Positions 32,821-43,403 of a stretch of 49,255 bases of DNA are shown piece after piece; the stretch's first letter is position 1, and every line of letters begins with the position of its first letter. Source of the stretch: Pseudomonadota bacterium. Its GTDB lineage: Bacteria; Pseudomonadota; Gammaproteobacteria; Burkholderiales; Burkholderiaceae_C. Under the pieces are notes generated by a model. The model was not told the origin of the DNA and ran no database searches. It worked only from the letters and a program-made list of their open reading frames with translations. The DNA lies in NCBI GenBank assembly GCA_021804595.1, contig JAJZHH010000003.1, positions 1 through 49,255 on the forward strand. Direction: 5' to 3'. Both the position numbers and the translations under genes were made by a program.

Positions 32821-34056
32821 ATGATGCATTCCGACCGCGCGGCCGGCGCGTCCCGCGATGGGCGCGAGCCGCGCCGCATGGCACAGTCGCCGCACGACCC
32901 GCGCAACGACAAGCGCGGCAGCCCGCCCGACCTCGACGAGCTGTGGCGAGACTTCAACCGCCGCCTCAACGGCCTGTTCAAGCGCCGGCGCGGCTTCGGT
33001 CCGCCGCGCGGCCCGGGCGGGTTCCAGACCTCGCCGCAGGGCTTCGCGGTGGCGCTGTCGCTGGTCGCGCTCGCGCTGGTGCTGGCTTGGATCGGCAGCG
33101 GCTTCTTCGTCGTGCGCGACGGCGAGCGCGCGGTCGTGACTCATTTCGGCCGGGCCACGGCGATCGCCCACCCGGGCCTGCACTGGCGCCTGCCGTACCC
33201 GATCGACGATGAGCGCATCGTCGACCTCGGCCAGTTGCGCAGCATCGATGTCGGCAGCGGGCCCGACGTGGCCGCCGCCGGCGTGCCGGCCGACGCCGCG
33301 CTGACCGCCGACCAGGCCATCGTCAACCTGCGCTTCGGCGTGCAGTACCGCGTCACCGACCCGGTGGCGTATCTCTACGCGCAACGCGACCCGGCCGCAC
33401 TGGTGCGCGATGCCGCGGCCGACGCGCGACGCGCCGTGCTCGGCGGCATGACGCTCAAGCAGGCGCTGAGCGCACCGCAGGATCGCCTGGCCGACGCGCT
33501 GCGCAAGCGCATCGGCGCGGCGCTTGAGCGGGCCCACATCGGCGTCGCGCTGGTCGACGTCACGCTCAAGGGCGTGCGCGTGCCCAACGCGGTGCAAGCG
33601 GCGTTCGACGATGAACAGAAGGCTCAGCAGCAGCGTGAGGCGCTGCAACGCGACGCCAAGGCCTATGCCGCCGACGTGGTGCCGCGGGCACAGGTCCAGG
33701 CCGCACAGATGGTCGAGCGGGCGCAGGTCTATGCGCAGCGCGTCGTGACCCAGGCGCAAGGCGACTCGGCGCGCTTCGACCTCGTGCTGAAGCAGTATCG
33801 CAAAGCGCCCGAAGTCACCCGCGAGGCGCTGTATCTGCAGACCATGCAGGACATTCTCGGCCGTGTGACCAAGGTCGTCGTGCCCCACGGCAGCGTGATC
33901 CAGTTGCCGGCACCGAAGCCTGCGGCCACGTCGGCGGAGCCGGCCGCGCCGCCGGCGTCAGCCGCCTCGGCCGCCTCGGCGCCGGCGCCTGCCGCGTCGC
34001 TGCCGCGCCCGTCCGACAGCTTGCGCGACTCGCTGCGCGAGCGCGCATTCCGTTGA
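32821..34056 (+). CDS. hflK: FtsH protease modulator HflK
   Basis: A 411-residue SPFH/prohibitin protein. The Gly/Arg-rich N-terminus (KRRRGFGPPRGPGGF) precedes a membrane helix (~75-97), the SPFH domain (GERAVVTHFGRA onward), a coiled coil rich in Gln/Ala (~265-310), and an Ala/Pro tail. HflKC forms a periplasmic cage around FtsH. Two adjacent ATGs (32821, 32824) are possible, and a third at 32878 would shorten the N-terminus by 19 residues. hflC starts 8 bp after the stop. Confidence 0.95.
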   Translation: MMHSDRAAGASRDGREPRRMAQSPHDPRNDKRGSPPDLDELWRDFNRRLNGLFKRRRGFGPPRGPGGFQTSPQGFAVALSLVALALVLAWIGSGFFVVRDGERAVVTHFGRATAIAHPGLHWRLPYPIDDERIVDLGQLRSIDVGSGPDVAAAGVPADAALTADQAIVNLRFGVQYRVTDPVAYLYAQRDPAALVRDAAADARRAVLGGMTLKQALSAPQDRLADALRKRIGAALERAHIGVALVDVTLKGVRVPNAVQAAFDDEQKAQQQREALQRDAKAYAADVVPRAQVQAAQMVERAQVYAQRVVTQAQGDSARFDLVLKQYRKAPEVTREALYLQTMQDILGRVTKVVVPHGSVIQLPAPKPAATSAEPAAPPASAASAASAPAPAASLPRPSDSLRDSLRERAFR

Positions 34057-34064
34057 CCGCCGCC

Positions 34065-34958
34065 ATGAAGAATCGATCGATCGTCGCCGCCGCCATCGTC
34101 GCGCTGGCGCTCGCCGGCGCCGCCTCCAGCCTGTTCGTCGTCGAGCAGGGCCAGGTCGCCGTGGTGTTCGCGCTCGGCAAGGTGCGCGCGGTTTTTGCGC
34201 AGCCCGGGCTGCACTTCAAGTGGCCGGCGCCGCTGGAAAACGTGCTGCGCCTGGAAAAGCGCGGTCTGATCCTGCACAGCGACGACGCCGAACGCTACAC
34301 GACCGCAGCGCAGCGCGAGCTCGTGCTCGGCTGGTCGCTGCGCTGGCACATCGCCGATCCGACCCAGTTCGTGCGCAGCTTCGGCGGCAGCATGAGCCGG
34401 GCCGAATCGCAGTTGCACGACACCGTGAAGTCGGCCTTGAGCGCCCAGGTGGCCGCGCATCCGCTGGCCACGCTGCTCGGTGCCGGTGAAGGTGCGTTGC
34501 GCGACGCGGTGCTCAAGCGCACCGCGGACGCGGTGCACGGACGCGGCATCGCGCTCGACGGCTTCGAGCTGGCGCGCGTCGACCTGGCGGCGGATCAGAC
34601 CCAGGCGGTCTATGCGCGCATGAGCGCCGAGCGCCGCGACGCGGCCGACCAGCTGCGTGCGCAGGGCCAGGCCGAGGCGCAGGCGATCCGTGGCCGTGCC
34701 GACAAGCAGCGCAGCGAGCTGCTGGCGCAAGCCTATGCCCACGCCCAGCGCATCGAAGGCGAGGGCGATGCGAAAGCCGCGGCCATCGATGCCGCCTCGT
34801 TCGGTCAGGACCCCGGTTTTGCCGCGTTCTACCGCAGCCTGGCGGCGTACCGCGCGACCTTCAAGCAGCGCAGCGACTTGCTGGTGCTCGACCCCTCGAG
34901 CGCGTTCCTGCGCTATATGCGCGACCCCGACGCGAAAACGCCGTCAGTTTCGCATTGA
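34065..34958 (+). CDS. hflC: FtsH protease modulator HflC
   Basis: A 297-residue partner of HflK. It has an N-terminal membrane helix (~5-26), an SPFH domain with LFVVEQGQVAVVFALGKV, and a C-terminal helical region (ADQLRAQGQAEAQAIRGRAD) for the cage wall. ATG 34065 is preferred to an in-frame TTG at 34053 that overlaps the hflK stop. A hairpin lies 10 bp downstream. Confidence 0.95.
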   Translation: MKNRSIVAAAIVALALAGAASSLFVVEQGQVAVVFALGKVRAVFAQPGLHFKWPAPLENVLRLEKRGLILHSDDAERYTTAAQRELVLGWSLRWHIADPTQFVRSFGGSMSRAESQLHDTVKSALSAQVAAHPLATLLGAGEGALRDAVLKRTADAVHGRGIALDGFELARVDLAADQTQAVYARMSAERRDAADQLRAQGQAEAQAIRGRADKQRSELLAQAYAHAQRIEGEGDAKAAAIDAASFGQDPGFAAFYRSLAAYRATFKQRSDLLVLDPSSAFLRYMRDPDAKTPSVSH

Positions 34959-34968
34959 CCCGTCTGGT

Positions 34969-34999
34969 CGCGGCGCCCCCTAGAATGTGGGGCGCCGCG
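34969..34999. terminator. Perfect 11-bp hairpin between hflC and hisZ
   Basis: CGCGGCGCCCC (34969-34979) pairs perfectly with GGGGCGCCGCG (34989-34999) around a 9-nt loop, CTAGAATGT, and is followed by TTTCG. It could be an hflKC terminator with a short T-tract. The loop, however, contains TAGAAT, a -10-like hexamer seen in other gaps here. The hisZ ATG is 28 bp on, so a 5' leader structure is an alternative. Confidence 0.55.
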
Positions 35000-35027
35000 T
35001 TTCGTCGCCCCGAATTTTCCATACCGC

Positions 35028-36191
35028 ATGACCGCCTGGCTGCTTCCCGAGCAATTCTCCGACGTGCTGCCGTCCGAAGCGGCGGCCGTCGAGTCGCTGC
35101 GCCGCACGCTGCTCGACGCAGCCGAAGGCTACGGTTACGAACTGGTGATTCCGCCGCTGCTCGAATACGTCGACTCGCTGCTGTCGGGAACCGGGCAGGA
35201 CCTGGAGCTGCGCACCTTCAAGCTGGTCGACCAGCTCTCCGGGCGCACGCTGGGGCTGCGCGCCGACATGACGCCGCAGGCCGCGCGCATCGACGCCCAC
35301 CTGCTCAACCGTGACGGCATCGTTCGCCTGTGCTACGCCGGCAGCGTCGTGCATACCCGCGCGCCCAGCGTCTATGCGACGCGCGAGCCACTGCAGTTCG
35401 GCGTCGAGCTGTACGGCCACGCCGGTCTCGACGCCGACATCGAAGTGCAGCAACTCGCGGTGCGCGCGCTGCAGCTCGGCGGCGTCGCGCGCATCACGCT
35501 GGCGCTGTCGGACATGCGCATCGTGCGCGGCGTGCTCGCCGGCGTGCTGCTGCCGCCCGAGCGCATCGACGCGGTGGTCGAGGCGCTGGCGCGCAAGGAC
35601 CAGCCGCGGCTGCAACAGCTGCTTGGCGGAGTCGGCCCGGCCCAGCGCGACGCGGTGCTGGCGCTGCCCGAACTGTTCGGCGACGTCTCGGTGCTGCGCG
35701 AGGCGGCGCGGATCCTGCCCGATCGCGCCCCGATTGACGCCGCGCTGCGTGAACTCGAGCAGCTCGCGCAGCTGCACGCGCAGGCCGGCGTCGACGTGCA
35801 GATCGACCTTGCCGACCTGCGCGGGTATCGCTACCACAGCGGCGTGATCTTCAGCCTCTACGCGCCGGGCGAGCCCGACGCGCTGGCCCGCGGCGGCCGC
35901 TACGACGAGATCGGCGCCAGTTTCGGCCGCCCGCGCGCGGCCACCGGTTTTTCGCTGGACCTGCGCGAACTGGCGCGCCAGCGCAGGCTGCCCGGGCCGC
36001 AGGCCGCGGTGCGCGCGAGCTGGTCGGCGCAGGCCGGCTATGCGCAGGCGGTGCAGGGCTTGCGCGCCGCCGGCCACCGCGTCATCGAGCTGCCCGCGGG
36101 CGCCGAGCTGCAAAGCCGCCGCTTCGCCTTTGCGCACGAGTTGATCTGCGTCGACGGCGACTGGCAATTGCGTACGCTGGCCGCCGCCTGA
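35028..36191 (+). CDS. hisZ: ATP phosphoribosyltransferase regulatory subunit HisZ
   Basis: A 387-residue HisRS-like paralogue without the anticodon-binding domain. Class II core motifs remain (LGLRADMTPQAARIDAHLL; YHSGVIFSLYAPG; ALARGGRYDEIGASFG), but the length and the lack of HisRS signature 1 mark it as HisZ. HisZ partners the short-form HisG in the first step of histidine synthesis. hisG is not in the window. The order hflC-hisZ-purA is typical of Burkholderiales. Confidence 0.93.
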   Translation: MTAWLLPEQFSDVLPSEAAAVESLRRTLLDAAEGYGYELVIPPLLEYVDSLLSGTGQDLELRTFKLVDQLSGRTLGLRADMTPQAARIDAHLLNRDGIVRLCYAGSVVHTRAPSVYATREPLQFGVELYGHAGLDADIEVQQLAVRALQLGGVARITLALSDMRIVRGVLAGVLLPPERIDAVVEALARKDQPRLQQLLGGVGPAQRDAVLALPELFGDVSVLREAARILPDRAPIDAALRELEQLAQLHAQAGVDVQIDLADLRGYRYHSGVIFSLYAPGEPDALARGGRYDEIGASFGRPRAATGFSLDLRELARQRRLPGPQAAVRASWSAQAGYAQAVQGLRAAGHRVIELPAGAELQSRRFAFAHELICVDGDWQLRTLAAA

Positions 36192-37565
<1,374 letters not shown>

Positions 37566-37605
37566 CCCAGCGGCGCCCTCCCAGCCAACCCACCGAGAAG
37601 ATTCC

Positions 37606-38127
37606 ATGCTCAGCGAAGACGGCAAGCACCTGTACGTGTCGTGGGACGAATACCACGCACTGATCGAAAAGCTCGCCCTGAAGATCCATAAGTCGGGCTG
37701 GGAGTTCGACCACATCCTGTGTCTGGCGCGCGGCGGCACTCGCCCGGGCGACATCCTGTCGCGCGTGTTCGACCGCCCGCTGGCGATCATGTCGACGAGT
37801 TCCTACCGCGAGAACGCCGGCACCCTGCAGGGGCGCCTGGACATCGCCAGCTACATCACGATGCCGCGCGGTGAACTCGAGGGGCGCGTGCTGCTGGTCG
37901 ACGACCTGGCCGACTCGGGCGAGACGCTGAAGGCGGTCGGTGACCGCCTGCGCGGCGGGCTGAAGATCAGCGAGATGCGCAGCGCGGTGCTGTGGGTCAA
38001 AGGCATTTCAACCGTGCTGCCCGACTACTACGTCGAGATGCTGCCGTCGAGCCCGTGGATTCACCAGCCGTTCGAAGAGTACGACAGTCTGCGCCCGGCG
38101 CGCCTGGCCGAACGCTGGAAGATCTGA
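37606..38127 (+). CDS. Phosphoribosyltransferase (purine salvage type)
   Basis: A 173-residue type I PRTase. The PRPP-binding motif VLLVDDLADSGETL is at ~101-114, with a second family patch at LCLARGGTRPGD (~39-50). The overall form resembles xanthine/guanine or hypoxanthine phosphoribosyltransferases. Its position 40 bp after purA supports a purine salvage role. Base specificity cannot be read. It is convergent with the permease gene 27 bp away. Confidence 0.85.
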   Translation: MLSEDGKHLYVSWDEYHALIEKLALKIHKSGWEFDHILCLARGGTRPGDILSRVFDRPLAIMSTSSYRENAGTLQGRLDIASYITMPRGELEGRVLLVDDLADSGETLKAVGDRLRGGLKISEMRSAVLWVKGISTVLPDYYVEMLPSSPWIHQPFEEYDSLRPARLAERWKI

Positions 38128-38154
38128 GGTCGGCGCCGCGGCGTCGATCGCGGC

Positions 38155-39162
38155 TCACTCGTCGAACAGCAAGGCGTGCGCGGTCAGCACCAGCACCGGG
38201 CCGAGAATCAGCCCGAGCATGCCGAAGGCTTCGACGCCGCCGAAGATCGCCAGCAGCACGAGCAGGAACGGTGCGTGACCGGCGGCGCCGGTCAGTTTCG
38301 GCTTCACGAACACGTCGCCCGACAAGGTGATCGCGTGGCCGACGCCGAGCACGGTCAACGCGGCTCCGACATGGCCCTGCGAGCCCAGCAGGGCGGCGGC
38401 CAGCACCATGACCACGCCGGTGCCGCCGGGCAGCACCGACAGCAGCGCCATCGCGACGCTCCAGGCGAACGCGCCGCCAAGGCCGGAGGCGAAGAACAGT
38501 GGCAGGCTCAGCAGTCCGTCCCACGCCGCCAGCCCGGCCATGCCGACGATCACCGCCTGCGTCGAGCGCAGCACGTGGTGCTCGATGCGCTGCGCCAACG
38601 GCACCGAGACGACGCGGCGCAAGCTGTGCTGCAGCGCCTGCGCGATCGCCCGGTGCGACGACAGCACGCCCCACAGCACGGCCAGCGCCAGCGCCGCGTG
38701 CAGCAGCAGGCGCAGCAGGTGCGCGCCGATCGTGCGCAGCTCGCCGGCGTGCGCGGCCAGCAGGGCCTGCGGCCGGTTCGCGGCGATCCACGCGCGCACC
38801 GCGTCCTGGTGCGCGGCCAGCAGCGGGCCGACCAGCGGCAGCTGCTGCGCGGTCTTCAGCCATTCGTCGGGGTTGACGCTGGCCTGGCGCAGCGCGGGCA
38901 GCGCCGGCGCCAGCAGCGCATAGATCGCCAGCAGCGGCAGCAGCGCGGCAACGGTCCACAGCGCGGTGACCAGCGACGCGGCCAGCCATGGCGGCACCCG
39001 CCGCTCCAGCCGCAACTGCAGCGGCAGGCTGGCCGCGGCCAGCGCCAGCGCGGCGACGATGGGCACCGCGAACGGGGTCAGCGGCAACACGCCCAGCGCG
39101 GCGAGCAGCGCGAGCATCCAGGGGTCGAGACGGCGAGGCAAGTTCGGGCGGCGGCGGCACAC
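38155..39162 (-). CDS. AI-2E family (PerM-like) membrane permease
   Basis: A 335-residue integral membrane protein. Helices occupy the first ~70 residues and most of residues ~140-330, and the C-terminal family motif LSGDVFVKPKLTG is followed by FLLVLLAIFGGVEAFGMLGL. Members have been assigned to autoinducer-2 export or ion transport; the substrate here is unknown. The start is GTG 39162, the first in frame, with a weak ribosome-binding site, so the N-terminus is uncertain. Confidence 0.82.
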   Translation of the reverse strand: MCRRRPNLPRRLDPWMLALLAALGVLPLTPFAVPIVAALALAAASLPLQLRLERRVPPWLAASLVTALWTVAALLPLLAIYALLAPALPALRQASVNPDEWLKTAQQLPLVGPLLAAHQDAVRAWIAANRPQALLAAHAGELRTIGAHLLRLLLHAALALAVLWGVLSSHRAIAQALQHSLRRVVSVPLAQRIEHHVLRSTQAVIVGMAGLAAWDGLLSLPLFFASGLGGAFAWSVAMALLSVLPGGTGVVMVLAAALLGSQGHVGAALTVLGVGHAITLSGDVFVKPKLTGAAGHAPFLLVLLAIFGGVEAFGMLGLILGPVLVLTAHALLFDE

Positions 39163-39290
39163 CGATGTCCGGTGCGTTGCCGATGGTAACGTGAGCGGCG
39201 CGTGCCCGGTGCGCGATCACGGCGCGCCTATACTGGCAGGCCGGAGCCGCGGCGCGACGCGGTGCCACTTCACCCAGCGAGGAATGCCCG

Positions 39291-39509
39291 ATGTTTCCTG
39301 AATACCGCGAACTGATCTCCAAGCTGAAGACCGCCGACCTGCATTTCGCGCGTTTGTTCGACCAGCACAATACGTTGGATCAACGCATCACGAATATCGA
39401 AAACGGCATCGAAACCGGTGACGGCGCCACGGTCGAAAAGCTGAAGAAGGAAAAACTGCGAGTCAAGGACGAACTCTACGTGCTGTTGAAGAAGGCCGCC
39501 GCGGCCTGA
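39291..39509 (+). CDS. Small DUF465/YdcH family protein
   Basis: A 72-residue, highly charged helical protein matching the DUF465 (YdcH) pattern: FPEYRELISKLKTADLHFAR, then NTLDQRITNIEN and LKKEKLRVKDELYVLL. It is probably a coiled-coil hairpin of unknown function. The ATG follows GAGGAATG, and a TATACT -10-like hexamer lies at 39229-39234. Codon use is less GC-rich than its neighbours, common for this small gene. Confidence 0.88.
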   Translation: MFPEYRELISKLKTADLHFARLFDQHNTLDQRITNIENGIETGDGATVEKLKKEKLRVKDELYVLLKKAAAA

Positions 39510-39524
39510 GCGCAGGCGGCGGGG

Positions 39525-40343
39525 TCAGCCGCCGCGGCCGCGCTCGGACAGGCGTATCCAGTTGCGCAGGGCGATGATCGCGGCCCAGACATTGACCGCC
39601 GAGCCCGGGATCCACAGAATCAGCCCGCCCAGGTGCTGGTCGGTGAGCGCATCGATGCCGGAAATCGCACGGCCGCACAGCGAATAGATCGGATACCAGT
39701 CGATGCGGCTCAGCGCCAGGTAGGCGCCGACGGCCATTTGCGGCACCATCGCCAGCAGCGGCAGGAAAATGCGCAGGCCCGGCTTCAGGTGGGCCGGGCC
39801 GCTGGGGCGCGGGTCGAGCACCAGCCACCAGAACAGCAGCCCGTCGGCGACCATGGTCCAGTTCATGAACTGGTACAGGTTGGTGTTGAGCATCACGCCG
39901 ACATGAACCGGCGGGATCAGCCAGAACACGACGAGGCCGCCGAACAGCAGTGCGGCCACCAGCGGATGCAGCACGAACGCGATCAGCATCCGGATCGGCG
40001 CGCGTCGGCGCAGCGGCAGCAGCCAGCGCCGCCGCCAGCGCGCAGGCAGGCCGGCGCGCCAGGTCGGCCCGGGCCAGGCCGCGATCACCAGCAGCGGCGC
40101 GAGGTCGTGCAGCACCATCTGCTGCAGCATGTGGATGAAGAACTGGTGCTCGGCGACGTAGTCCCACTGCGTCTGCAGCGCCTGCCAGAGCAAGCCCCAG
40201 CCGAGCCAGAACCACAACTGGCGCGACCACGACACGCGGCGGCGCCGGCTGCCGCGCAGGTACAGCAGCGCGCCGCCGAGCAGGCACGCGATCATCGGCC
40301 ACGACGGGTACCAGGGGTGCAGCCAGTGCAGCAATACGGACAT
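39525..40343 (-). CDS. CtaG-like cytochrome c oxidase assembly membrane protein (caa3 type)
   Basis: A 272-residue protein with about seven helices. Landmarks of the caa3-type CtaG family are EHQFFIHMLQQMVLHDLAPL (conserved histidines, ~68-87), LHPLVAALLFGGLVVFW, and FMNWTMVADGLLFWWLVLDP. The family is linked to oxidase assembly and copper handling. It is not near the cbb3 locus here. ATG 40343 is the first methionine consistent with the family. It is convergent with the DUF465 gene (15 bp). Confidence 0.85.
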   Translation of the reverse strand: MSVLLHWLHPWYPSWPMIACLLGGALLYLRGSRRRRVSWSRQLWFWLGWGLLWQALQTQWDYVAEHQFFIHMLQQMVLHDLAPLLVIAAWPGPTWRAGLPARWRRRWLLPLRRRAPIRMLIAFVLHPLVAALLFGGLVVFWLIPPVHVGVMLNTNLYQFMNWTMVADGLLFWWLVLDPRPSGPAHLKPGLRIFLPLLAMVPQMAVGAYLALSRIDWYPIYSLCGRAISGIDALTDQHLGGLILWIPGSAVNVWAAIIALRNWIRLSERGRGG

Positions 40344-40497
40344 CGGACAGCGGGTCGGGTCGATCGGGGGCAAAGGGCCAAGCATAATGCGCGCCGACCA
40401 TGCGGTCGGTTTGACATGACGCAGGGTGCGGCGTCGCGCTTGCCGCTTCAATAGCGCGATGGTCCGCCGTGGACCGCCGACCCGGAGACTTTCGACG

Positions 40498-41004
40498 ATG
40501 CCCGCCACGCATTCGACCTGCGATTTCTGCGACAGCCACGCCGACGCGATCGCCGACGGTCGCGTGCGCGTACTGCCGCCGGTGTTCAAGCACTTCGGGC
40601 GCCAGCAGCATTTCCACGGCCAGGTCGCGACCGTGCAGTGCTTCGAGGACAACACGCTGGTACGCGCCGCGCTGGAGACCGCCGGCATGGCGCGCGTGCT
40701 CGTCGTCGACGGTGGCGCCTCGCTGCGCCATGCGCTGCTCGGCGGCAACCTGGCCGCGCTGGCGGTGCGCAACGGCTGGGCCGGGGTCGTCGTCGACGGC
40801 TGCGTGCGTGACGTCGGCGAGATCTGCGCTGCCGCGATCGGCGTGCGCGCGCTGGCCGCGATGCCGCAGCCGCCGCGCAAGCTCGGCGCCGGCCAGCGCG
40901 ACGTGCCGGTGCGCATCCAGGGCGTGTGGGTGCGCCCTGGCGACTGGCTGTACGCCGACGCCGACGGCATCGTCGTCAGCGCCGACGCGCTGCACGGCGA
41001 CTGA
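40498..41004 (+). CDS. rraA: RraA-family protein (RNase E regulator or 4-hydroxy-4-methyl-2-oxoglutarate aldolase-like)
   Basis: A 168-residue RraA-fold protein with VVDGGASLRHALLGGNLAAL and VVVDGCVRDVGEI. These hold the Gly-rich and DGxxRD motifs shared by the RNase E inhibitor RraA and by class II HMG/CHA aldolases. Length and the N-terminal TCDFCDSHAD suit the RraA label. As the catalytic Arg/Asp of the aldolases are also present, an aldolase activity cannot be excluded. ATG 40498 with GGAG about 12 bp upstream. Confidence 0.85.
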   Translation: MPATHSTCDFCDSHADAIADGRVRVLPPVFKHFGRQQHFHGQVATVQCFEDNTLVRAALETAGMARVLVVDGGASLRHALLGGNLAALAVRNGWAGVVVDGCVRDVGEICAAAIGVRALAAMPQPPRKLGAGQRDVPVRIQGVWVRPGDWLYADADGIVVSADALHGD

Positions 41005-41016
41005 CGCGCACGCTGT

Positions 41017-42261
41017 TCAGGCGCTCTCCGGCGCGGGCGCGATCATCAGGTAGCCGGCGTCGGGCTCGCGACCACTGACCGCGCCCGGCTCCTCCGACAA
41101 GCGGAACGCTATCGTGCGGCCGTAGAAGAACGGCATGCCCAGCGCCATCAAATGCTCTCCGGCGTGGAAACGCGTCGCCAGCGTGTGCAGCGGGCGGCTT
41201 TCGCTCGCCGGGCAGTCGGCATCGGCGATGTCGACCTTGAACGGGCCGTATGCCTCGCCAGGCGCTTCGCCGGGAATGCCGAAGAACAGCGGCAGTTGCC
41301 GCAACGGCGCCGGATTCGCGTCCGCGGGCGCCGCCTTGTATCGCTCCGGGGCCAGGACCGTGGCGCTGCCGCTGTCGGGCAGGACCAGCAGCGTCGGGGG
41401 CTGCCCGGGCTCGCTGCTGCTCGCCGCGAACCACCAGGACGGGTTGTGCAGCGGGATGCGCGGCGCCTGCGCGCCGAACAGTTGCTCACGCCAGCGCTCG
41501 ACGCCGAGCAGCAAGGTGCCGGAGGCGACACCGGCCTGCAGCGCCGCGCTGTCGGGCAGCTCGATGCGCAACACGAAGCCGTCGTTGAAGTCCGCCGGCA
41601 ACGCGGCGACCGGGTTGGACAGCTCGTAGCCCGATGGTGCGGGTGAGGGTTGCCAGGCGTCGCCCCCGCCGGCGGGCATGCGCCGGAAATACTGCGCTAC
41701 CTCGGCGGCGGTCGGACAGGCGCAGTCCGGACAAGCCGAGCAGCTGCTCGGCTGCGGCGCGATGCCGAGCACGCCGTTGAACGGCTTGAGCAGGATGGCG
41801 AGGCCTTCGACCTCGCCGCCGCCTGAGCTGGAGCCTGGCGCCGCAGGCTCGTCGTCGGCGCCGAACAGCCCGATCCCGATGGGTGCCGGGGTGTAGACGG
41901 TGCCCAGACCGATCCACGCCTGGGTCAGCGCGCCGAAGGCCGGGGCGTGGACGTAGCGGTGGCGAAAGGCATGGTCGTATTCGTCCGCCGGCTTCAAGCC
42001 GGCCAGCCCGGTCAGCGCCGAGCGCCGCAGCAGCAGGCCGGTCGAGCCGGTGTCGACCAGCACGTCGGGCACTTCGATGCAGCCCTTGCGGTCGGCCTCA
42101 GGCTGCTGCAGGCAGACCGAGACGGTGACCCGCGGCCGGTTGAACAGCGCATGCGCGGGGTTCAGGTCGACGCGTACGGCGACTTCGCCGTCGGCGGCAA
42201 GCGCTGAATGCGCACAGCCGAGGATGGCGAGGGCCGCAATGGCGTAGGGTCTGAGAGTCAT
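41017..42261 (-). CDS. Secreted DUF3443-like protein with an aspartic-protease-like DTGS motif
   Basis: A 414-residue protein with a Sec signal peptide (cleavage predicted after HSALA, ~residue 22). VPDVLVDTGSTGLLLRRSAL resembles the DUF3443 family and the retropepsin active-site triad D-T/S-G. A cysteine cluster (SSCSACPDCACP) and a second DSGS (VLPDSGSAT) occur later. Two DxGS motifs could form one pepsin-like active site, but this is inference. ATG 42261 with GGAG about 10 bp upstream. The gene is convergent with rraA (12 bp). Function unknown. Confidence 0.7.
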   Translation of the reverse strand: MTLRPYAIAALAILGCAHSALAADGEVAVRVDLNPAHALFNRPRVTVSVCLQQPEADRKGCIEVPDVLVDTGSTGLLLRRSALTGLAGLKPADEYDHAFRHRYVHAPAFGALTQAWIGLGTVYTPAPIGIGLFGADDEPAAPGSSSGGGEVEGLAILLKPFNGVLGIAPQPSSCSACPDCACPTAAEVAQYFRRMPAGGGDAWQPSPAPSGYELSNPVAALPADFNDGFVLRIELPDSAALQAGVASGTLLLGVERWREQLFGAQAPRIPLHNPSWWFAASSSEPGQPPTLLVLPDSGSATVLAPERYKAAPADANPAPLRQLPLFFGIPGEAPGEAYGPFKVDIADADCPASESRPLHTLATRFHAGEHLMALGMPFFYGRTIAFRLSEEPGAVSGREPDAGYLMIAPAPESA

Positions 42262-42684
42262 GGGGTTGGCTCCATTGGTGAATGACCCGCGGTCAGATCC
42301 AAGGGGGCGCTGTACGTTCGCGCGCCCGGCTCTGCTCACGCGCGCCTCGTCGGCGCGATCACGCGCAATTTCGGGAATCGCCGCCGCGCCTGCGCAATCC
42401 CCCGCCCGCAGGCCGCGGCCTCAATCGTCGCGGCCTGCGCCGCTGGCCGGCGGCGGCGTCGCAGGCGCTCGCGACGCCGAGGTGCAGCTCGCCGTGCAGC
42501 GCGCCGCCGCCGGTCTGGGCGTGCTTCAGCGCCGGCATGCGCAGCACGATGCGGTCGTTGCAGCCGGGAGGAAAGTGCACGACCGGGCTCGTTCGCGCGG
42601 CCCGCCGTGTTCACGGCGTCCTCGGCGCAAGATTGACGACGCTGAAACGTCGCCGCCGCGGCGCAGCTCGCGAGAGCCTGCGCT
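42262..42684. other. 423-bp gap between lexA and the DUF3443-like gene; possible decayed ORF
   Basis: No gene is confidently seen. On the minus strand a GTG at 42614 with GAGG upstream opens a 92-codon frame (to 42336). Its ends look coding, but its middle is Arg-rich shadow sequence, while an overlapping frame (42359-42580) has coding-like third positions in exactly that middle part. This would fit a small gene carrying two compensating frameshifts, or chance in GC-rich DNA. No family was recognised. Confidence 0.3.
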
Positions 42685-43338
42685 TCAGAACCCGGTGCGG
42701 ATCAGCCCGACCGCCAGCCCCTCGATCGCGAACTCGCGCTCCGGGCCGACGACGATCGGCGCGAACTCCGGGTTCTCGGGCAGCAGCTCGATCTTGCCGG
42801 CGCGCTGCTGCAGCCGCTTGACGGTGACCTCGTCGTCGATGCGCGCGACGACGATCTGCCCGTTGCGCGCTTCGCGCGCCTGCTTGACCGCGAGCAGGTC
42901 GCCGTCGACGATGCCCGCACCCTGCATGCTCATGCCGCGCACGCGCAGCAGGTAGTCGGGACGCGCGCGGAACAGTTCGGGCTCGACGCCGAGCGTGGCT
43001 TCGACGTGCTCCTGGGCCAGGATCGGGTGGCCGGCGGCAACGCGGCCGATCAGCGGCAGCATCAGCTGCTCCATGCCGGGCAGCGCGCGCGCCGGGTTGG
43101 CACGCACGCTGCCGCGCGCCTGCGCGGTCAGCCGGATGCCGCGCGAGGTGCCGGCCTGCAGTTCGATCATGCCCTTGCGCGCCAGCGCCTGCAGGTGGTC
43201 TTCGGCCGCGTTGGCCGAGCGGAAGCCGAGCTCGGCGGCGATTTCGGCGCGCGTCGGCGGATAGCCGCTGCGCGCGATGGCGCGCGCGATCAGGTTGAGG
43301 ATTTCGCTCTGGCGCGCGGTCAGCTTGGTGTCGGACAT
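42685..43338 (-). CDS. lexA: SOS repressor LexA
   Basis: A 217-residue LexA. The N-terminal winged helix ([40 protein letters not shown]) binds the SOS box. The self-cleavage site is Ala102-Gly103 in RVAAGHPIL, with catalytic Ser137 in RGMSMQGAG and Lys174 in VTVKRL. RecA-stimulated autocleavage induces DNA repair genes. ATG 43338 is used; an in-frame upstream start at 43386 is less likely. A good SOS box lies 66 bp upstream, indicating autoregulation. Confidence 0.97.
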   Translation of the reverse strand: MSDTKLTARQSEILNLIARAIARSGYPPTRAEIAAELGFRSANAAEDHLQALARKGMIELQAGTSRGIRLTAQARGSVRANPARALPGMEQLMLPLIGRVAAGHPILAQEHVEATLGVEPELFRARPDYLLRVRGMSMQGAGIVDGDLLAVKQAREARNGQIVVARIDDEVTVKRLQQRAGKIELLPENPEFAPIVVGPEREFAIEGLAVGLIRTGF

Positions 43339-43403
43339 CGTTCGGGCCTTCCCGTGGAAATGGCGCCGCGCGAACGGCACCTGCAATCGGAATCCAGGAC
43401 AGG

